A stretch of DNA of 64,000 nt from Streptomyces rugosispiralis. GTDB taxonomy: Bacteria > Actinomycetota > Actinomycetes > Streptomycetales > Streptomycetaceae. The notes below the pieces were generated by a model. The model saw only the letters and a list, made by a program, of their open reading frames with translations. It was not told the DNA's origin and did not search any database. The translations under genes and the position numbers were made by a program. Location of the stretch: assembly GCF_024505145.1 (NCBI RefSeq), contig NZ_JANIAA010000003.1:62001-126000 (forward strand), in the 5' to 3' direction. Below are positions 16,548-27,879 of the stretch, piece after piece (position 1 is the stretch's first letter; each line of letters begins with the position of its first letter).

Positions 16548-18119
16548 TCAGTGCGGGGTCTGCCCCGCGTCGACCACACCCTCCCAGTACGGCTCGCGCA
16601 GCCGCCGCTTGTACAGCTTGCCGTTGGGGTCGCGTGGCATCTCGGCGATGAACTCCACCGACTTGGGGCATTTGTAGCCCGCGAGCCGGGTGGCGCAGTG
16701 GGCGAGGATCTCCTCGGCCAGGCCGGGCCCCGGCGCATGCCCCTCGGCGGGCTCCACGACCGCGATGACCTGCTCCCCCCAGTCCTCGTGGGGGATCCCG
16801 AAGGCGGCGGCGTCGGCCACGGCCGGATGGGTGAGCAGCGCGGCCTCGATCTCGGCGGGGTAGATGTTGACCCCACCGGAGATGATCAGGTCGATCTTGC
16901 GGTCGCGGAGGTAGAGATAGCCGTCCTCGTCCAGCAGGCCGAGGTCGCCGACGGTGAAGAAGTCGCCGATGCGGTTCTTCTCGGTCTTGGACTTGTCCTT
17001 GTGGTAGGCGAAGCCCCCGGTGCTCATCTTCATGTAGACGGTGCCGAGTTCACCGGTGGCGAGCCGGGTGCCCTCGTCGTCGAAGATGGCGATCTCGCTG
17101 ATGGGCCAGGGGCGGCCGACGGTCCCCGGCTTCTTCAGCCAGTCCTCGGCGGTGGCGAAGGCGCCACCGCCCTCGCTGGCCGCGTAGTACTCCTCGACAC
17201 AGCCGCCCCACCAGTCGATCATCCCGCGCTTGACGTGATCGGGGCAGGGCGCGGCGCCGTGGATGGCATGCCGCATCGACGAGACGTCGTAGGACCGCTT
17301 GACCTCGTCGGGGAGGGCGAGCAGCCGGTGGAACTGGGTCGGCACCATATGGGTGTGCGTACAGCGGTAGGTGTCGATCAGGCGCAGCATCTCCTGGGGC
17401 GTCCACTTGTCCATGAGCACCAGGGGATGGCCGATGTGCAGCGAGGAGCTGGCGAACTGCAGTACGGCGGTGTGGTAGAGCGGTGAGCACACCAGATGGA
17501 CGTGGTCGGGCTCCTCGGCGCGCGGGGTGATGCCGAAGAACCGCAGGAAGCCGCCGAGATGGCTCTCCTCGGGGAGCATTCCGGTCAGCGCACGGCGGAT
17601 TCCGCGCGGCCGGCCCGTGGTGCCGGAGGTGTAGTTCATCACCCAGCCCAGCTCGCGGTCGGCGGGCGGCTCCTCCGGCTGCCCCTCGATGAGCTCGGCG
17701 TACGGGCGGAAGCCGTCGATGGCACCGACCGCGTAGCGGTGGGTCACGGGCAGCCCGGCCTCGTCGGCGGCCGCGGCCGCCTGCCCACCGTAGCGCTCAT
17801 GGGCGATCAGCACCTTGGCACCGGAGTCGGAGACGATCCAGGCGATCTCGGGGCCGACCAGATGGTGGTTGACCGGCACCAGATAGAGCCCGGCCTGGGT
17901 GGCGGCGAGCGCCGCGACGAAGAACTCCACCCCGTTGGGCAGGACGATCGCCAGGGCGTCGCCGCGGCGCAGCCCGGCGGCGCGCAGCCCGCCGACGAGC
18001 CGGTTGCACGCGCTGTGCAGCCGCCCGGCGGTCCACTCCTCGCCGTCCGGGGCGATGAGCACGGTGCGGTCGGGCTCGAGCGCGGCCTGGGCCCAGAAGC
18101 CGTTGGGTGTAGGGGACAT
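16548..18119 (-). CDS. Acyl-CoA synthetase (AMP-forming), FadD3/FadD13-like
   Basis: A 523-aa ANL ligase with P-loop NYTSGTTGRPRG (162-173), VEEYYAASEGGGAF (adenylate motif), DFFTVGDLGLLDEDGYLYLRDRKIDLIISGGVNIYP (hinge) and DPNGKLYKRRLR with the catalytic Lys. ATG at 18119 with AAGGAGGA upstream. It follows the nitronate-monooxygenase-like gene by 77 bases on the same strand and is probably co-transcribed from the operator at 19344. In mycobacteria, FadD3 and an NMO-annotated flavoprotein (IpdC) act together on steroid ring C/D propionates. The pairing here is suggestive, but the substrate remains unproved. Confidence 0.87.
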   Translation of the reverse strand: MSPTPNGFWAQAALEPDRTVLIAPDGEEWTAGRLHSACNRLVGGLRAAGLRRGDALAIVLPNGVEFFVAALAATQAGLYLVPVNHHLVGPEIAWIVSDSGAKVLIAHERYGGQAAAAADEAGLPVTHRYAVGAIDGFRPYAELIEGQPEEPPADRELGWVMNYTSGTTGRPRGIRRALTGMLPEESHLGGFLRFFGITPRAEEPDHVHLVCSPLYHTAVLQFASSSLHIGHPLVLMDKWTPQEMLRLIDTYRCTHTHMVPTQFHRLLALPDEVKRSYDVSSMRHAIHGAAPCPDHVKRGMIDWWGGCVEEYYAASEGGGAFATAEDWLKKPGTVGRPWPISEIAIFDDEGTRLATGELGTVYMKMSTGGFAYHKDKSKTEKNRIGDFFTVGDLGLLDEDGYLYLRDRKIDLIISGGVNIYPAEIEAALLTHPAVADAAAFGIPHEDWGEQVIAVVEPAEGHAPGPGLAEEILAHCATRLAGYKCPKSVEFIAEMPRDPNGKLYKRRLREPYWEGVVDAGQTPH

Positions 18120-18196
18120 GGCGGTCCGGTCCTCCTTCTGACGGCGGGGTCAGGGGAATGTCGAACGGGGTACGCGGGTGCGCGGGGCGGGCGCGG

Positions 18197-19300
18197 TCAG
18201 GCGCGTCCGGCGATGCGGTTGACGCGGTCGATGGCGCGCTCGAAGCCGCGGGTCAGCTCGTCGAAGACCGCCTGCACCGGGCGGACGGAGTCCATCCGGC
18301 CGACGATCTGGCCGACCGGCGTCCCGAGCAGCGGCTCCACCTCGTACTTCTGGATGCGTGAGACGGCCTCGGCCACCAGCAGCCCCTGGAGCGGCATGGG
18401 CAGCGTGCCCGGGCCGTCCGGGTCCTCCCAGGCATCGGTCCACTCGGTGCGCAGCTGGCGGGCGGGTTTGCCGGTGAGGGCGCGGGAGCGCACGGTGTCC
18501 CCGGATCCGGCCGCCAGCAGCTTGCGGGTGAGGGCCGCCGAATGGAGTTCGGCCTCCTCGGTGGTGAGCCAGAGGGAGCCGATCCATACGCCCTGGGCGC
18601 CGAGCGCCAGTCCGGCGGCGATCTGTTCACCGCTGCCGATGCCGCCCGCGGCGAGCACCGGCAGCGGGTCCACGGCCCGCACCACCTCGGGGGTGAGCAC
18701 CATGGAGGCGATCTCGCCGGTGTGGCCGCCCGCCTCATAGCCCTGGGCGACGATGACGTCCAGCCCCGCCTCCTTGTGGTGGAGGGCGTGGCGGGCGCTG
18801 CCCGCGAGGGCGGCCACGAGGATGCCGTGGTCATGGGCGCGGGCCACGACATCGGCCGGGGGTGAGCCCAGCGCGTTGGCCAGGAGTTTCACGGGGTAGT
18901 CGAAGGCCACGTCGAGCTGGCTGCGGGCCACCTGCTCGAGCCAGCCGGTGATCCGCCAGCCGGACGCCTCGCCCTCGGCGAGCTCGGGGACGCCGTGCTT
19001 GGCGAGGGTGTCCCGGACGAAGGCGCGGTGGCCCTCGGGGATCATCGCCTCGATATCGGCCTCACTGACCCCCTCCACCTTCTTCGCGGGCATCACGACG
19101 TCCAGGCCGTACGGTCTGCCGTCGGTGTGCGCCTCCATCCAGTCGAGGTCGCGGGCCAGCTCCTCGCCCGCGGCGTAGCGGACCGCGCCGAGCACACCGA
19201 GGCCGCCGGCCCGGCTGATCGCCGCGGCCACGGCGGGGAACGGCGTGAAGCCGAAGACGGCGTGCTCGACACCCAGCCTTGTGCTCAGCTCCGTCTGCAT
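18197..19300 (-). CDS. NMO/2-nitropropane dioxygenase family flavoenzyme
   Basis: A 367-aa FMN TIM-barrel protein. Seen: GFTPFPAVAAAISRAGGLGVLGA near the N-terminus (FMN phosphate region), DVIVAQGYEAGGHTGEIASMVLTPEVV (flavin-binding, catalytic His region, about 180-205), and PVLAAGGIGSGEQIAAGLALGAQGVWIGSLWL. The family includes true nitronate monooxygenases and enoyl-CoA reductase-like enzymes such as IpdC in steroid ring catabolism. ATG at 19300 without a strong ribosome site; a perfect inverted repeat lies 44-60 bases upstream. Its coupling to an acyl-CoA ligase favours a CoA-ester substrate over nitronate (inference). Confidence 0.85.
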   Translation of the reverse strand: MQTELSTRLGVEHAVFGFTPFPAVAAAISRAGGLGVLGAVRYAAGEELARDLDWMEAHTDGRPYGLDVVMPAKKVEGVSEADIEAMIPEGHRAFVRDTLAKHGVPELAEGEASGWRITGWLEQVARSQLDVAFDYPVKLLANALGSPPADVVARAHDHGILVAALAGSARHALHHKEAGLDVIVAQGYEAGGHTGEIASMVLTPEVVRAVDPLPVLAAGGIGSGEQIAAGLALGAQGVWIGSLWLTTEEAELHSAALTRKLLAAGSGDTVRSRALTGKPARQLRTEWTDAWEDPDGPGTLPMPLQGLLVAEAVSRIQKYEVEPLLGTPVGQIVGRMDSVRPVQAVFDELTRGFERAIDRVNRIAGRA

Positions 19301-19343
19301 GAGCGGCAGGATGCCGCAGGGCGCCGGACGAAGGAAGAGTTTT

Positions 19344-19362
19344 TCTGACGCTACGTCAGATT
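19344..19362. promoter_or_regulatory. Palindromic operator upstream of NMO-ligase operon
   Basis: TCTGACG-CTA-CGTCAGA (19344-19360) is a perfect 7-bp inverted repeat with a 3-base centre, followed by a second palindrome TGACGTCA at 19362-19369. A related element occurs at 13374. The layout fits a TetR-family repressor site. Confidence 0.55.
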
Positions 19363-19419
19363 GACGTCAGATTCGAACGAGAAAACCGCGCCCCGGGCCG
19401 TCCGGAGGGGGCCCGGAGG

Positions 19420-20976
19420 TCACTTCTCCAGCACCGCCATGGCCGCGTTGTGCCCGGGGATTCCGCTCACCCCACCGCCGCGCACCGCGCCCGCGCCGCA
19501 CAGCAGCACATTGGCGTGTCGCGTCTCCACGCCCCAGCGGCCGGTGCCCTCCTGGGCGTACGGGAAGGCCAGGTCCCGGTGGAAGATGTTGCCGCCGGGC
19601 AGCCGCAGGTCGGCGTCCAGGTCCAGCGGGGTCTTGGCCTCGATGCACGGCCGCCCGTCGGCGTCCCTGGCCAGACAGTCGGTAATCGGCTCGGCCAGAT
19701 GCGCGTCCAGCTCCGCGAGGGTGGCGCGCAGCAGCGCGGTGCGCGCCGCGTCGTTGTCCTCGGTGAACAGCCGGGCGGGGGTGTGCAGTCCGAACAGGGT
19801 CAGGGTCTGACAGCCCTCGCGGGCGAGTTCCGGGCCGAGGATCGACGGGTCGGTCAGCGAGTGGCAGTAGATCTCCGACGGCGGCCGGTGCGGCAGCTCC
19901 CCCGCGGCCGCCTGGCGGTACGCCTCCTCCAGCGCGCCGTACCCCTCGGCGATGTGGAACGTCCCGGAGAACGCCTCGCGCGGGTCCACCTCGCGGTCGC
20001 GCAGCGCGGGCAGCCTGCGCAGCAGCATGTTCACCTTGAGCTGCGCCCCTTCGGCGGGCGGCGCGGGCGGCTCCTCGCCCAGCAGCCGGGCCAGCTCGCG
20101 CGGCGCCGCCCCGGCGAGCACATACCGGGCGGCCACGGTGGACTCCCCCGCCCCGCCCTCGTACCGCACCTCCGCCGAGGTGCCGTCGGTGGCGATCGAC
20201 ATGACCTCGCACCCGGTCGCGATCCGCGCGCCCGCCGCGCGGGCGGCGTCGGCGAGGGCGTCGGTGAGCGCGCCCATGCCGCCGACGGGCACGTCCCAGT
20301 CGCCGGTGCCGCCGCCGATCACGTGGTAGAGGAAGCAGCGGTTCTGACGCAGCGAGGGGTCGTGGGCTCGGGCGAAGGTGCCGATGAGCGCGTCGGTGAG
20401 GACCACGCCCCGGACGAGGTCGTCGTCGAACGCGGCCTCGATCGCCTCCCCCAGCGGCCGCTCGAACAGCGCCTGCCACGCCGCGTCGTCCCCGATCCGG
20501 GCCCGCAGCTCCTCCCGGGTTGGCAGCGGCTCGGTCAGCGTGGGGAAGACCCGTTCGGCGACGCGCCGGGTCATGCCGTAGAACCGCTCCCAGGACGCGT
20601 ACTCCCGGTCCGACCCGGTCAGCCGCTCGAACGCGGCGCGCGTCCTGCCGGTGGCGGCGGTGTCCACCAGCAGCCCGGTGGGGCGCCCGCCCCGGACGTC
20701 GGGGGTGTACGAGGACACCGCGCGCTTGCGCACCGCGAAGCGCAGTCCGAGGTCGTCGACGATCCGCCGCGGCAACAGGCTGACCAGGTAGGAGTAGCGG
20801 GAGAGCCGTGCGTCCACCCCGGCGAAGGGCCGCGTGGACACCGCGGCGCCACCGGTGTGGCCGAGGCGCTCGAGCACCAGCACGCTCCGCCCGGCGCGGG
20901 CGAGGTACGCGGCGGCGACCAGGCCGTTGTGACCACCGCCGACGATGACGACGTCGTACGCATCGCTGTGAGACAT
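19420..20976 (-). CDS. Phytoene-desaturase-like FAD oxidoreductase
   Basis: A 518-aa flavoprotein of the phytoene desaturase/NAD(P)-FAD amine oxidoreductase group. The N-terminal dinucleotide fold DVVIVGGGHNGLVAAAYLARAGRSVLVLE is at about 7-36, followed by the HTGGAA FAD motif; the C-terminal second FAD region contains NVLLCGAGAVRGGGVSGIPGHNAA. ATG at 20976. Carotenoid genes are absent, so it is more likely one of the PNDRD1-like housekeeping members than a carotenoid enzyme. It ends 120 bases beyond the NMO start on the same strand, and the intervening operator suggests separate transcription. Confidence 0.85.
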   Translation of the reverse strand: MSHSDAYDVVIVGGGHNGLVAAAYLARAGRSVLVLERLGHTGGAAVSTRPFAGVDARLSRYSYLVSLLPRRIVDDLGLRFAVRKRAVSSYTPDVRGGRPTGLLVDTAATGRTRAAFERLTGSDREYASWERFYGMTRRVAERVFPTLTEPLPTREELRARIGDDAAWQALFERPLGEAIEAAFDDDLVRGVVLTDALIGTFARAHDPSLRQNRCFLYHVIGGGTGDWDVPVGGMGALTDALADAARAAGARIATGCEVMSIATDGTSAEVRYEGGAGESTVAARYVLAGAAPRELARLLGEEPPAPPAEGAQLKVNMLLRRLPALRDREVDPREAFSGTFHIAEGYGALEEAYRQAAAGELPHRPPSEIYCHSLTDPSILGPELAREGCQTLTLFGLHTPARLFTEDNDAARTALLRATLAELDAHLAEPITDCLARDADGRPCIEAKTPLDLDADLRLPGGNIFHRDLAFPYAQEGTGRWGVETRHANVLLCGAGAVRGGGVSGIPGHNAAMAVLEK

Positions 20977-21043
20977 GCCCTCTGGTTAGCACGCGGTGAT
21001 CGCCGGGGCCAGGCCGCCCGGGGGTCACCTCGGCCGCCGGGGG

Positions 21044-23314
21044 TCACCTCGGCCGCGCCCGTTGCCCCGCCGTCTCGGCCGTCTCGGCCGCCTCAGCCGC
21101 CTCAGCCACCTCGGCCGTTTCAGCCGACTCCGCCGTCTCTTCGTGGCGGCCCAGCCGCTCCCGGCAGTGCGCCTCGTCGCCGCGGCTGACCAGGGTGTCG
21201 GGATGGTCGGGGCCGAGGACGCGCACGCGGGCGCGGGTCACCCGGCGGTAGTCGGCCAGCGCGTCCGACCAGCGGCCGAGCCAGCCCAGGGCGACGGCCA
21301 CCTCGCGGCGGCTGACCAGGGTGTCGGGGTGGTCCGGGCCCAGGGCGCGCTCGCGCAGGGCGCGGACCTCCTGCGCCTCGGCGAGCGCCTCCTCCCAGCG
21401 GCCCAGCCGCCCCAGGCCGACGCCGAGGCCGTGCCGGGCGCGCAGGGTCTCCGGATCGGCGGGACCCTGGGCGCGGGTGCGGTCCTCGACCAACGCGCGG
21501 TAGACCGCGAGGGCCTCCTCGCCCCGGCCCAGCCGCCCCAGACCGGCGCCGATCTCGTAGCGGGCCGCCAGGGTGTCGGGGTGGTGAGGGCCCAGGGTGC
21601 GGGCGCGGGCGGCGGTCACCTCGCGGAAGATGCCCAGGGCCTCCCCCCAGCGGTCGAGGCGGCTGAGGGCGCAGGCCACCTCGTAGCGGGTGACCAGCGT
21701 GTCGGGGTGGTCGGGACCCAGCACCCGGGCGCGGGCCGCGGCCACCCGCTCCGCCATCCGGTACGCCTCCGCCCGGCGCCCCAGACAGCCCAGGTTGAAG
21801 GCGAGGTTGTGGCGGCAACGCAGGGTGTCGGGGTGGTCGGTGCCCATGGTCCGCTCACGGGCCGCGAGCACGGCGGTGTAGACGTCCTGGGCCTCGGCGA
21901 AGCGTCCGAGGCGGCCCAGGGTGAACGCGGTCTCCTGGCGGGCGGCGAGGGTGTCCGGATGGTCGGGGCCCAGCACGCGCCGGCGGCCCGCCGCGACCCG
22001 CTCGTACTCGCGCAGCGCGTCGCCCGGGCGGCCCAGGGCCCCGAGGGCGAAGGCGATCTCATAGCGGCTGGCGAGGGTGTCGGGGTGGTCGGCGCCCAGG
22101 GCGCGCTCGCGCTCGGCGGCCACCGTGCGATGGGTTTCCACGGCCTCCGCCCAGCGGCCCGACCGCCCCAGGTCCAGCCCGGCGCGGTGCCGCTCGGCCA
22201 ACTGGCCCGGCACTCCGGGCGGGGCGGGGTCGGCGGGGACCTCGCGACCCCCGGTCCAGGCATCGGTGAGCGCGGCCGCCGCGTCGGGCGGGGTCGCCGA
22301 CAGCAGCCCCACGCCGCCGGTGTGCGCCTTGGAGCCGGTGGTCATACGGCGGGCCCAGGCCGGGAGGCGGGGAGCCGGCGGTCCGGCGGTCAGCAGGCGC
22401 GGAGCAGGCGGTCCGGCGGCCGGGAGCACCCCGCGCGGCCCGGGGAACGGCGACGGCCGCCGGGACGCCCGCCCCGGGGCGATCCGCCCGGCGAACTCGG
22501 CGGCGTCGCGCGGTCGGTCCTCCGGGGTCTTGGCCAGCAGGTCGAGGACGGCGCGCTCGAACGGCTCGGGAAGCTCGGGCCGCTGGCGGCGCGGCGGGTC
22601 GGGCGCGGTGTGGCGGTGGCCGACGAGGATCGCCCAGGCCTCGTCGAGGGCGAACGGCGGCGCCCCCGTGGCCAGTTCGTAGAGCACACAGCCCAGCGAG
22701 TACAGATCGCTGCGGTGGTCGACCGGGTCGCCCGCGATCTGCTCGGGCGACATGTAGTGCGGAGTGCCCATGGCGACGCCGGCGCCGGTGAGCCGGGAGG
22801 TGAATCCGACGTCGTCGCCGAGGCGGGCGATGCCGAAGTCGCAGAGCTTCACGGTGCCGTCGGTGAGCCGCATGATGTTGGCCGGCTTCAGATCGCGGTG
22901 CACCACGCCCTGGTCATGGGTGTACGCGAGGGCCTCGGCCACCTGCTCGGCGATGTCCAGCACCTCGGGGACCGGCAGCGGCCGGCGCGCGTTGTCGGCC
23001 AGCAGCCGGCCGAGGTCACGGCCCTCCAGCAGCTCCATGACCAGGTACAGCACGCCCTCGTGCTCGCCGAAGTCATGCACCACGGTGACCCCGGGGTGCT
23101 GCAGCGCGGCGGCCACCCGCGCCTCCCGGCGGAACCGCTCGCGCACCACACCGGTGAACGAGGGGTCGTGCCGGGACCCCAGCGGTTTGAGGCATTTCAC
23201 GGCGACGCGGCGGCCGAGCGACTCATCGCGCGCCCGCCACACCTCGCCCATTCCCCCGCGCCCGATCCGTTCCAGCAGCCGGTACCGGCCCTGGATCAAC
23301 TTGATGTCCGCCAT
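21044..23314 (-). CDS. Ser/Thr protein kinase with TPR-like repeats
   Basis: A 756-aa Hanks-type kinase. The catalytic domain (about 10-270) shows IGRGGMGEVW, the VAVKCLKP lysine, HRDLKPANIM and CDFGIA (catalytic and DFG loops), GTPHYMSPEQ and DHRSDLYSLGCVLYELATG. A Pro-rich linker replaces the usual transmembrane segment. The C-terminal half has eight 42-residue tetratricopeptide-like units, each with a GxDHPDTL motif, as in large actinobacterial TPR regulators. The tail is an Ala/Glu repeat (ETAEVAEAAEAAE). ATG with AGGGGGA. It is probably cytosolic, using the TPRs for partner binding; targets are unknown. Confidence 0.9.
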   Translation of the reverse strand: MADIKLIQGRYRLLERIGRGGMGEVWRARDESLGRRVAVKCLKPLGSRHDPSFTGVVRERFRREARVAAALQHPGVTVVHDFGEHEGVLYLVMELLEGRDLGRLLADNARRPLPVPEVLDIAEQVAEALAYTHDQGVVHRDLKPANIMRLTDGTVKLCDFGIARLGDDVGFTSRLTGAGVAMGTPHYMSPEQIAGDPVDHRSDLYSLGCVLYELATGAPPFALDEAWAILVGHRHTAPDPPRRQRPELPEPFERAVLDLLAKTPEDRPRDAAEFAGRIAPGRASRRPSPFPGPRGVLPAAGPPAPRLLTAGPPAPRLPAWARRMTTGSKAHTGGVGLLSATPPDAAAALTDAWTGGREVPADPAPPGVPGQLAERHRAGLDLGRSGRWAEAVETHRTVAAERERALGADHPDTLASRYEIAFALGALGRPGDALREYERVAAGRRRVLGPDHPDTLAARQETAFTLGRLGRFAEAQDVYTAVLAARERTMGTDHPDTLRCRHNLAFNLGCLGRRAEAYRMAERVAAARARVLGPDHPDTLVTRYEVACALSRLDRWGEALGIFREVTAARARTLGPHHPDTLAARYEIGAGLGRLGRGEEALAVYRALVEDRTRAQGPADPETLRARHGLGVGLGRLGRWEEALAEAQEVRALRERALGPDHPDTLVSRREVAVALGWLGRWSDALADYRRVTRARVRVLGPDHPDTLVSRGDEAHCRERLGRHEETAESAETAEVAEAAEAAETAETAGQRARPR

Positions 23315-23336
23315 GCTCCCCCTGCCTTGGCGGAAG

Positions 23337-24280
23337 TCAGCTCCCGCCGCCCCCGTGGAGACCGGCCGCGAACGTCCGCGTCCCCGTCACATCCCCGCTG
23401 TCCAGTATGGCCGCGTTTCTGCGCAGTTTGTAGGGCGAGGGGCGGCTGCCCGGGCCGAGCCGTTCGACCGCCCGCATGATGTGCTTCGGCGGCAGCTGCC
23501 AGCGGGCCGTGGGCGGGATGCAGCGCAGCGCCCTGCCCATCACCCGCAATCTGCCGCTGACCACCCGCGGCGGGGGCCGCCCGTACAGCGCGTGGGCGTA
23601 CGGGGGCAGGGTCCCGTAGGCGAGCGAGGCGAAGCGCCCCCAGATCACCTCGCGCGCCGGGACGAGCAGGGCATGGACCGGGGGCCGCCGCAGAAAGGCG
23701 TCCACCTCGCGGGCCTCGGGGGTGGCGGCGAGTTCGGGGCGCACCGTGGCGAAGTACGCGGCGAGCGCCGCCGTATCGGCCGGTACGACGGCGGGGTCGA
23801 GGCCGACCAGCCGGGCGGACACCACGTTCTCGGCGACGTAGGCGTCCGCCTGGGCGGCGGTGAGCGGATAGCCGGAGCGCCGCATCACATGGAGGTAGGA
23901 GTCGATCTCGGCGCAGTGCACCCACAGCAGCAGCTCGGGCTCGTCGACGCCGTACCGGACCCCGGTGGCCGGGTCGGTCAGGGAGAGCCCGCGGTGAATG
24001 CCCCGGACCTTGGCGCCCGCCCGCTCGGCGGCCTCGGTGGTGCCGTAGGTGATGGTGGCGACGAACCGCGCGGTGCGCAGCAGCCGTCCCCGGGCGTCCT
24101 TGCGGAAGTCGGAGTTCTGGGTGACGCCACGCACCGCGAGCGGATGCAGGGCCTGGAGGTACAGGGCGCGCACCCCCGCGATCCACATCACCGGGTCGCC
24201 GTGCATCTGCCAGGTGACCGACCGGGACCGTAGAGCCCCGGGTCGCCGTCCGATCCGCCCCGCCGTATGGCCGCCGCCAT
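23337..24280 (-). CDS. DUF2236 (MpaB/Lcp-like) oxygenase, apparent frameshift near 5' end
   Basis: A protein of the DUF2236 family, which includes the haem latex-clearing protein and fungal MpaB. The conserved N-terminus MHGDPVMWIAGVRALYLQALHP, TARFVATITYGT, VHCAEIDSYLHV and the C-terminal LPPKHIMRAVERLGPG are clear. The familiar lead-in reads in two frames: DPGLYGPG in one and SVTWQMHGD in the next, breaking at about 24215-24229. The first frame begins with ATG at 24280 behind GGGAGG. One extra base would restore a 314-aa protein. Otherwise translation could begin at the ATG at 24206, losing about 25 residues. Either a true -1 indel or a base-call error. It follows the kinase promoter region on the same strand. 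Confidence 0.78.
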
Positions 24281-24343
24281 GGCCACCACCTCCCGACGGC
24301 CAGCCCAGGCGTCAGCCGGCCCCGGGGCGGGACCGCCCTGGGC

Positions 24344-24760
24344 TCACTTCTTGAGCGGCTGGGTGAAGCGCAGCAGATTGCCGGCGGGGTCGCGGAAGGC
24401 GCAGTCGCGTACACCGTAAGGCTGGTCCATGGGCTCCTGGAGCACCTCGCCGCCCGCGGCTCTGATGCGCTCGAAGGTGGCGTCGCAGTCGTCCGTCGCG
24501 AAGAGGACGCCGCGCAGCAGGCCCTTGGCCAACAGCTCCGCCATGGTCTGCCGGTCGGCCGGCGAGGCGTTCGGGTCGGCGAGGGGCGGCTCCAGGACGA
24601 TGCTCACGTCCGGCTGCGAGGGCGACCCGACGGTCACCCAGCGCATCCCCTCGAAGCCCACGTCATTGCGCACCTCGAGGCCGAGCACATCGCGGTAGAA
24701 GGGGATCGCCTTGTCATGGTCGTCGACGGCGATGAAGCAGGTGGAAAGAGTGATGTCCAT
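24344..24760 (-). CDS. Glyoxalase/VOC family protein
   Basis: A 138-aa vicinal-oxygen-chelate protein with two beta-alpha-beta-beta-beta halves: STCFIAVDDHDKAIPFYRDVLGLEV at the start, GVLFATDDCDATFERIRAAGGEVLQEP in the middle, and YGVRDCAFRDPAGNLLRFTQP at the end. I start at the ATG at 24760 because the upstream extension is Arg/Ser-rich. It lies ten bases after the AraC regulator gene, so the two are one operon. Such pairs are common in actinomycetes, and the target may be a toxic aldehyde or antibiotic; no substrate can be read. Confidence 0.86.
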   Translation of the reverse strand: MDITLSTCFIAVDDHDKAIPFYRDVLGLEVRNDVGFEGMRWVTVGSPSQPDVSIVLEPPLADPNASPADRQTMAELLAKGLLRGVLFATDDCDATFERIRAAGGEVLQEPMDQPYGVRDCAFRDPAGNLLRFTQPLKK

Positions 24761-24770
24761 GCGGCTCACG

Positions 24771-25199
24771 CTACGGCCGCGCGGCGGGGCCCGCTTCTCC
24801 GTTCCTGACCGGTCGCGTGTGGATCTTGGCCATGCACGCCGGGATGGCGGCGCCGTGGTCATGGCTGCGGGCCCGGTAGCCGCTCGGGCTCTCGCCGACC
24901 AGCTGTGTGAAGCGCGAGCTGAACGAGCCCAGCGAGGTACAGCCGACCGCGATGCAGACCTCGGTCACCGTAAGGTCGCCACGGCGCAGCAGCGCCTTGG
25001 CCCGCTCGATGCGGCGGGTCATCAGATACCCGTACGGGGTCTCACCGAAGGCGGCGCGGAAGCTGCGGGAGAAGTGGCCCGGCGACATCAGGGCGCCCCG
25101 CGCCAGCGCCGGGACGTCGAGCGGCTCGGCGTAGTCGCGGTCCATCCGGTCGCGGGCCCGCCGCAGCCGGACGAGGTCATCGAGATCCTGCCGTTTCAC
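24771..25199 (-). CDS. AraC-family regulator, HTH only
   Basis: A 142-aa regulator consisting almost entirely of the AraC double helix-turn-helix: LDVPALARGALMSPGHFSRSFRAAFGETPYGYLMTRRIERA, then LTVTEVCIAVGCTSLGSFSSRFTQLVGESPSGYR. There is no sensory domain. GTG start at 25199. It probably controls the adjacent glyoxalase gene and perhaps the divergent UvrA-like gene; the 250 bases between contain no other gene that I can see. Confidence 0.88.
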   Translation of the reverse strand: MKRQDLDDLVRLRRARDRMDRDYAEPLDVPALARGALMSPGHFSRSFRAAFGETPYGYLMTRRIERAKALLRRGDLTVTEVCIAVGCTSLGSFSSRFTQLVGESPSGYRARSHDHGAAIPACMAKIHTRPVRNGEAGPAARP

Positions 25200-25449
25200 C
25201 GGCCCAGTTTCCCACAGCGGGCGGACGCGGACCGGGAGCGGCGGGGGTCCGGACCGAGCGGGAGAACCCGGCGCGGAGGGGAAGCGGAGGGTAACCGGTC
25301 AGGAATGAAGAAGCCCCGGTCGCGGGGGTGTGGCTAGCGTCGAGCCACGACCTGCGAATCGGACGTATTGTTCGAAGCCGGTCGGGTCGATTCGGGCGAC
25401 ACCGGCGGGGGCCGCGCAGACGGTCCCCGCCCGAACAGATGGAGACACC

Positions 25450-27843
<2,394 letters not shown>

Positions 27844-27879
27844 CCGGAATCCTCGTGGGGCGCGCCGCCGTGCGGTGGC

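Noticed and set aside
15014..16876. Minus-strand open frame spanning the ligase end, GNAT and chorismate mutase
   Set aside because: Out-of-frame reading of real genes; composition is Pro/Arg/Gly-rich and it crosses a strong terminator.
19420..20976. Phytoene desaturase of a carotenoid cluster
   Set aside because: No phytoene synthase, lycopene cyclase or other carotenoid gene is present; the sequence fits the general FAD oxidoreductase branch.
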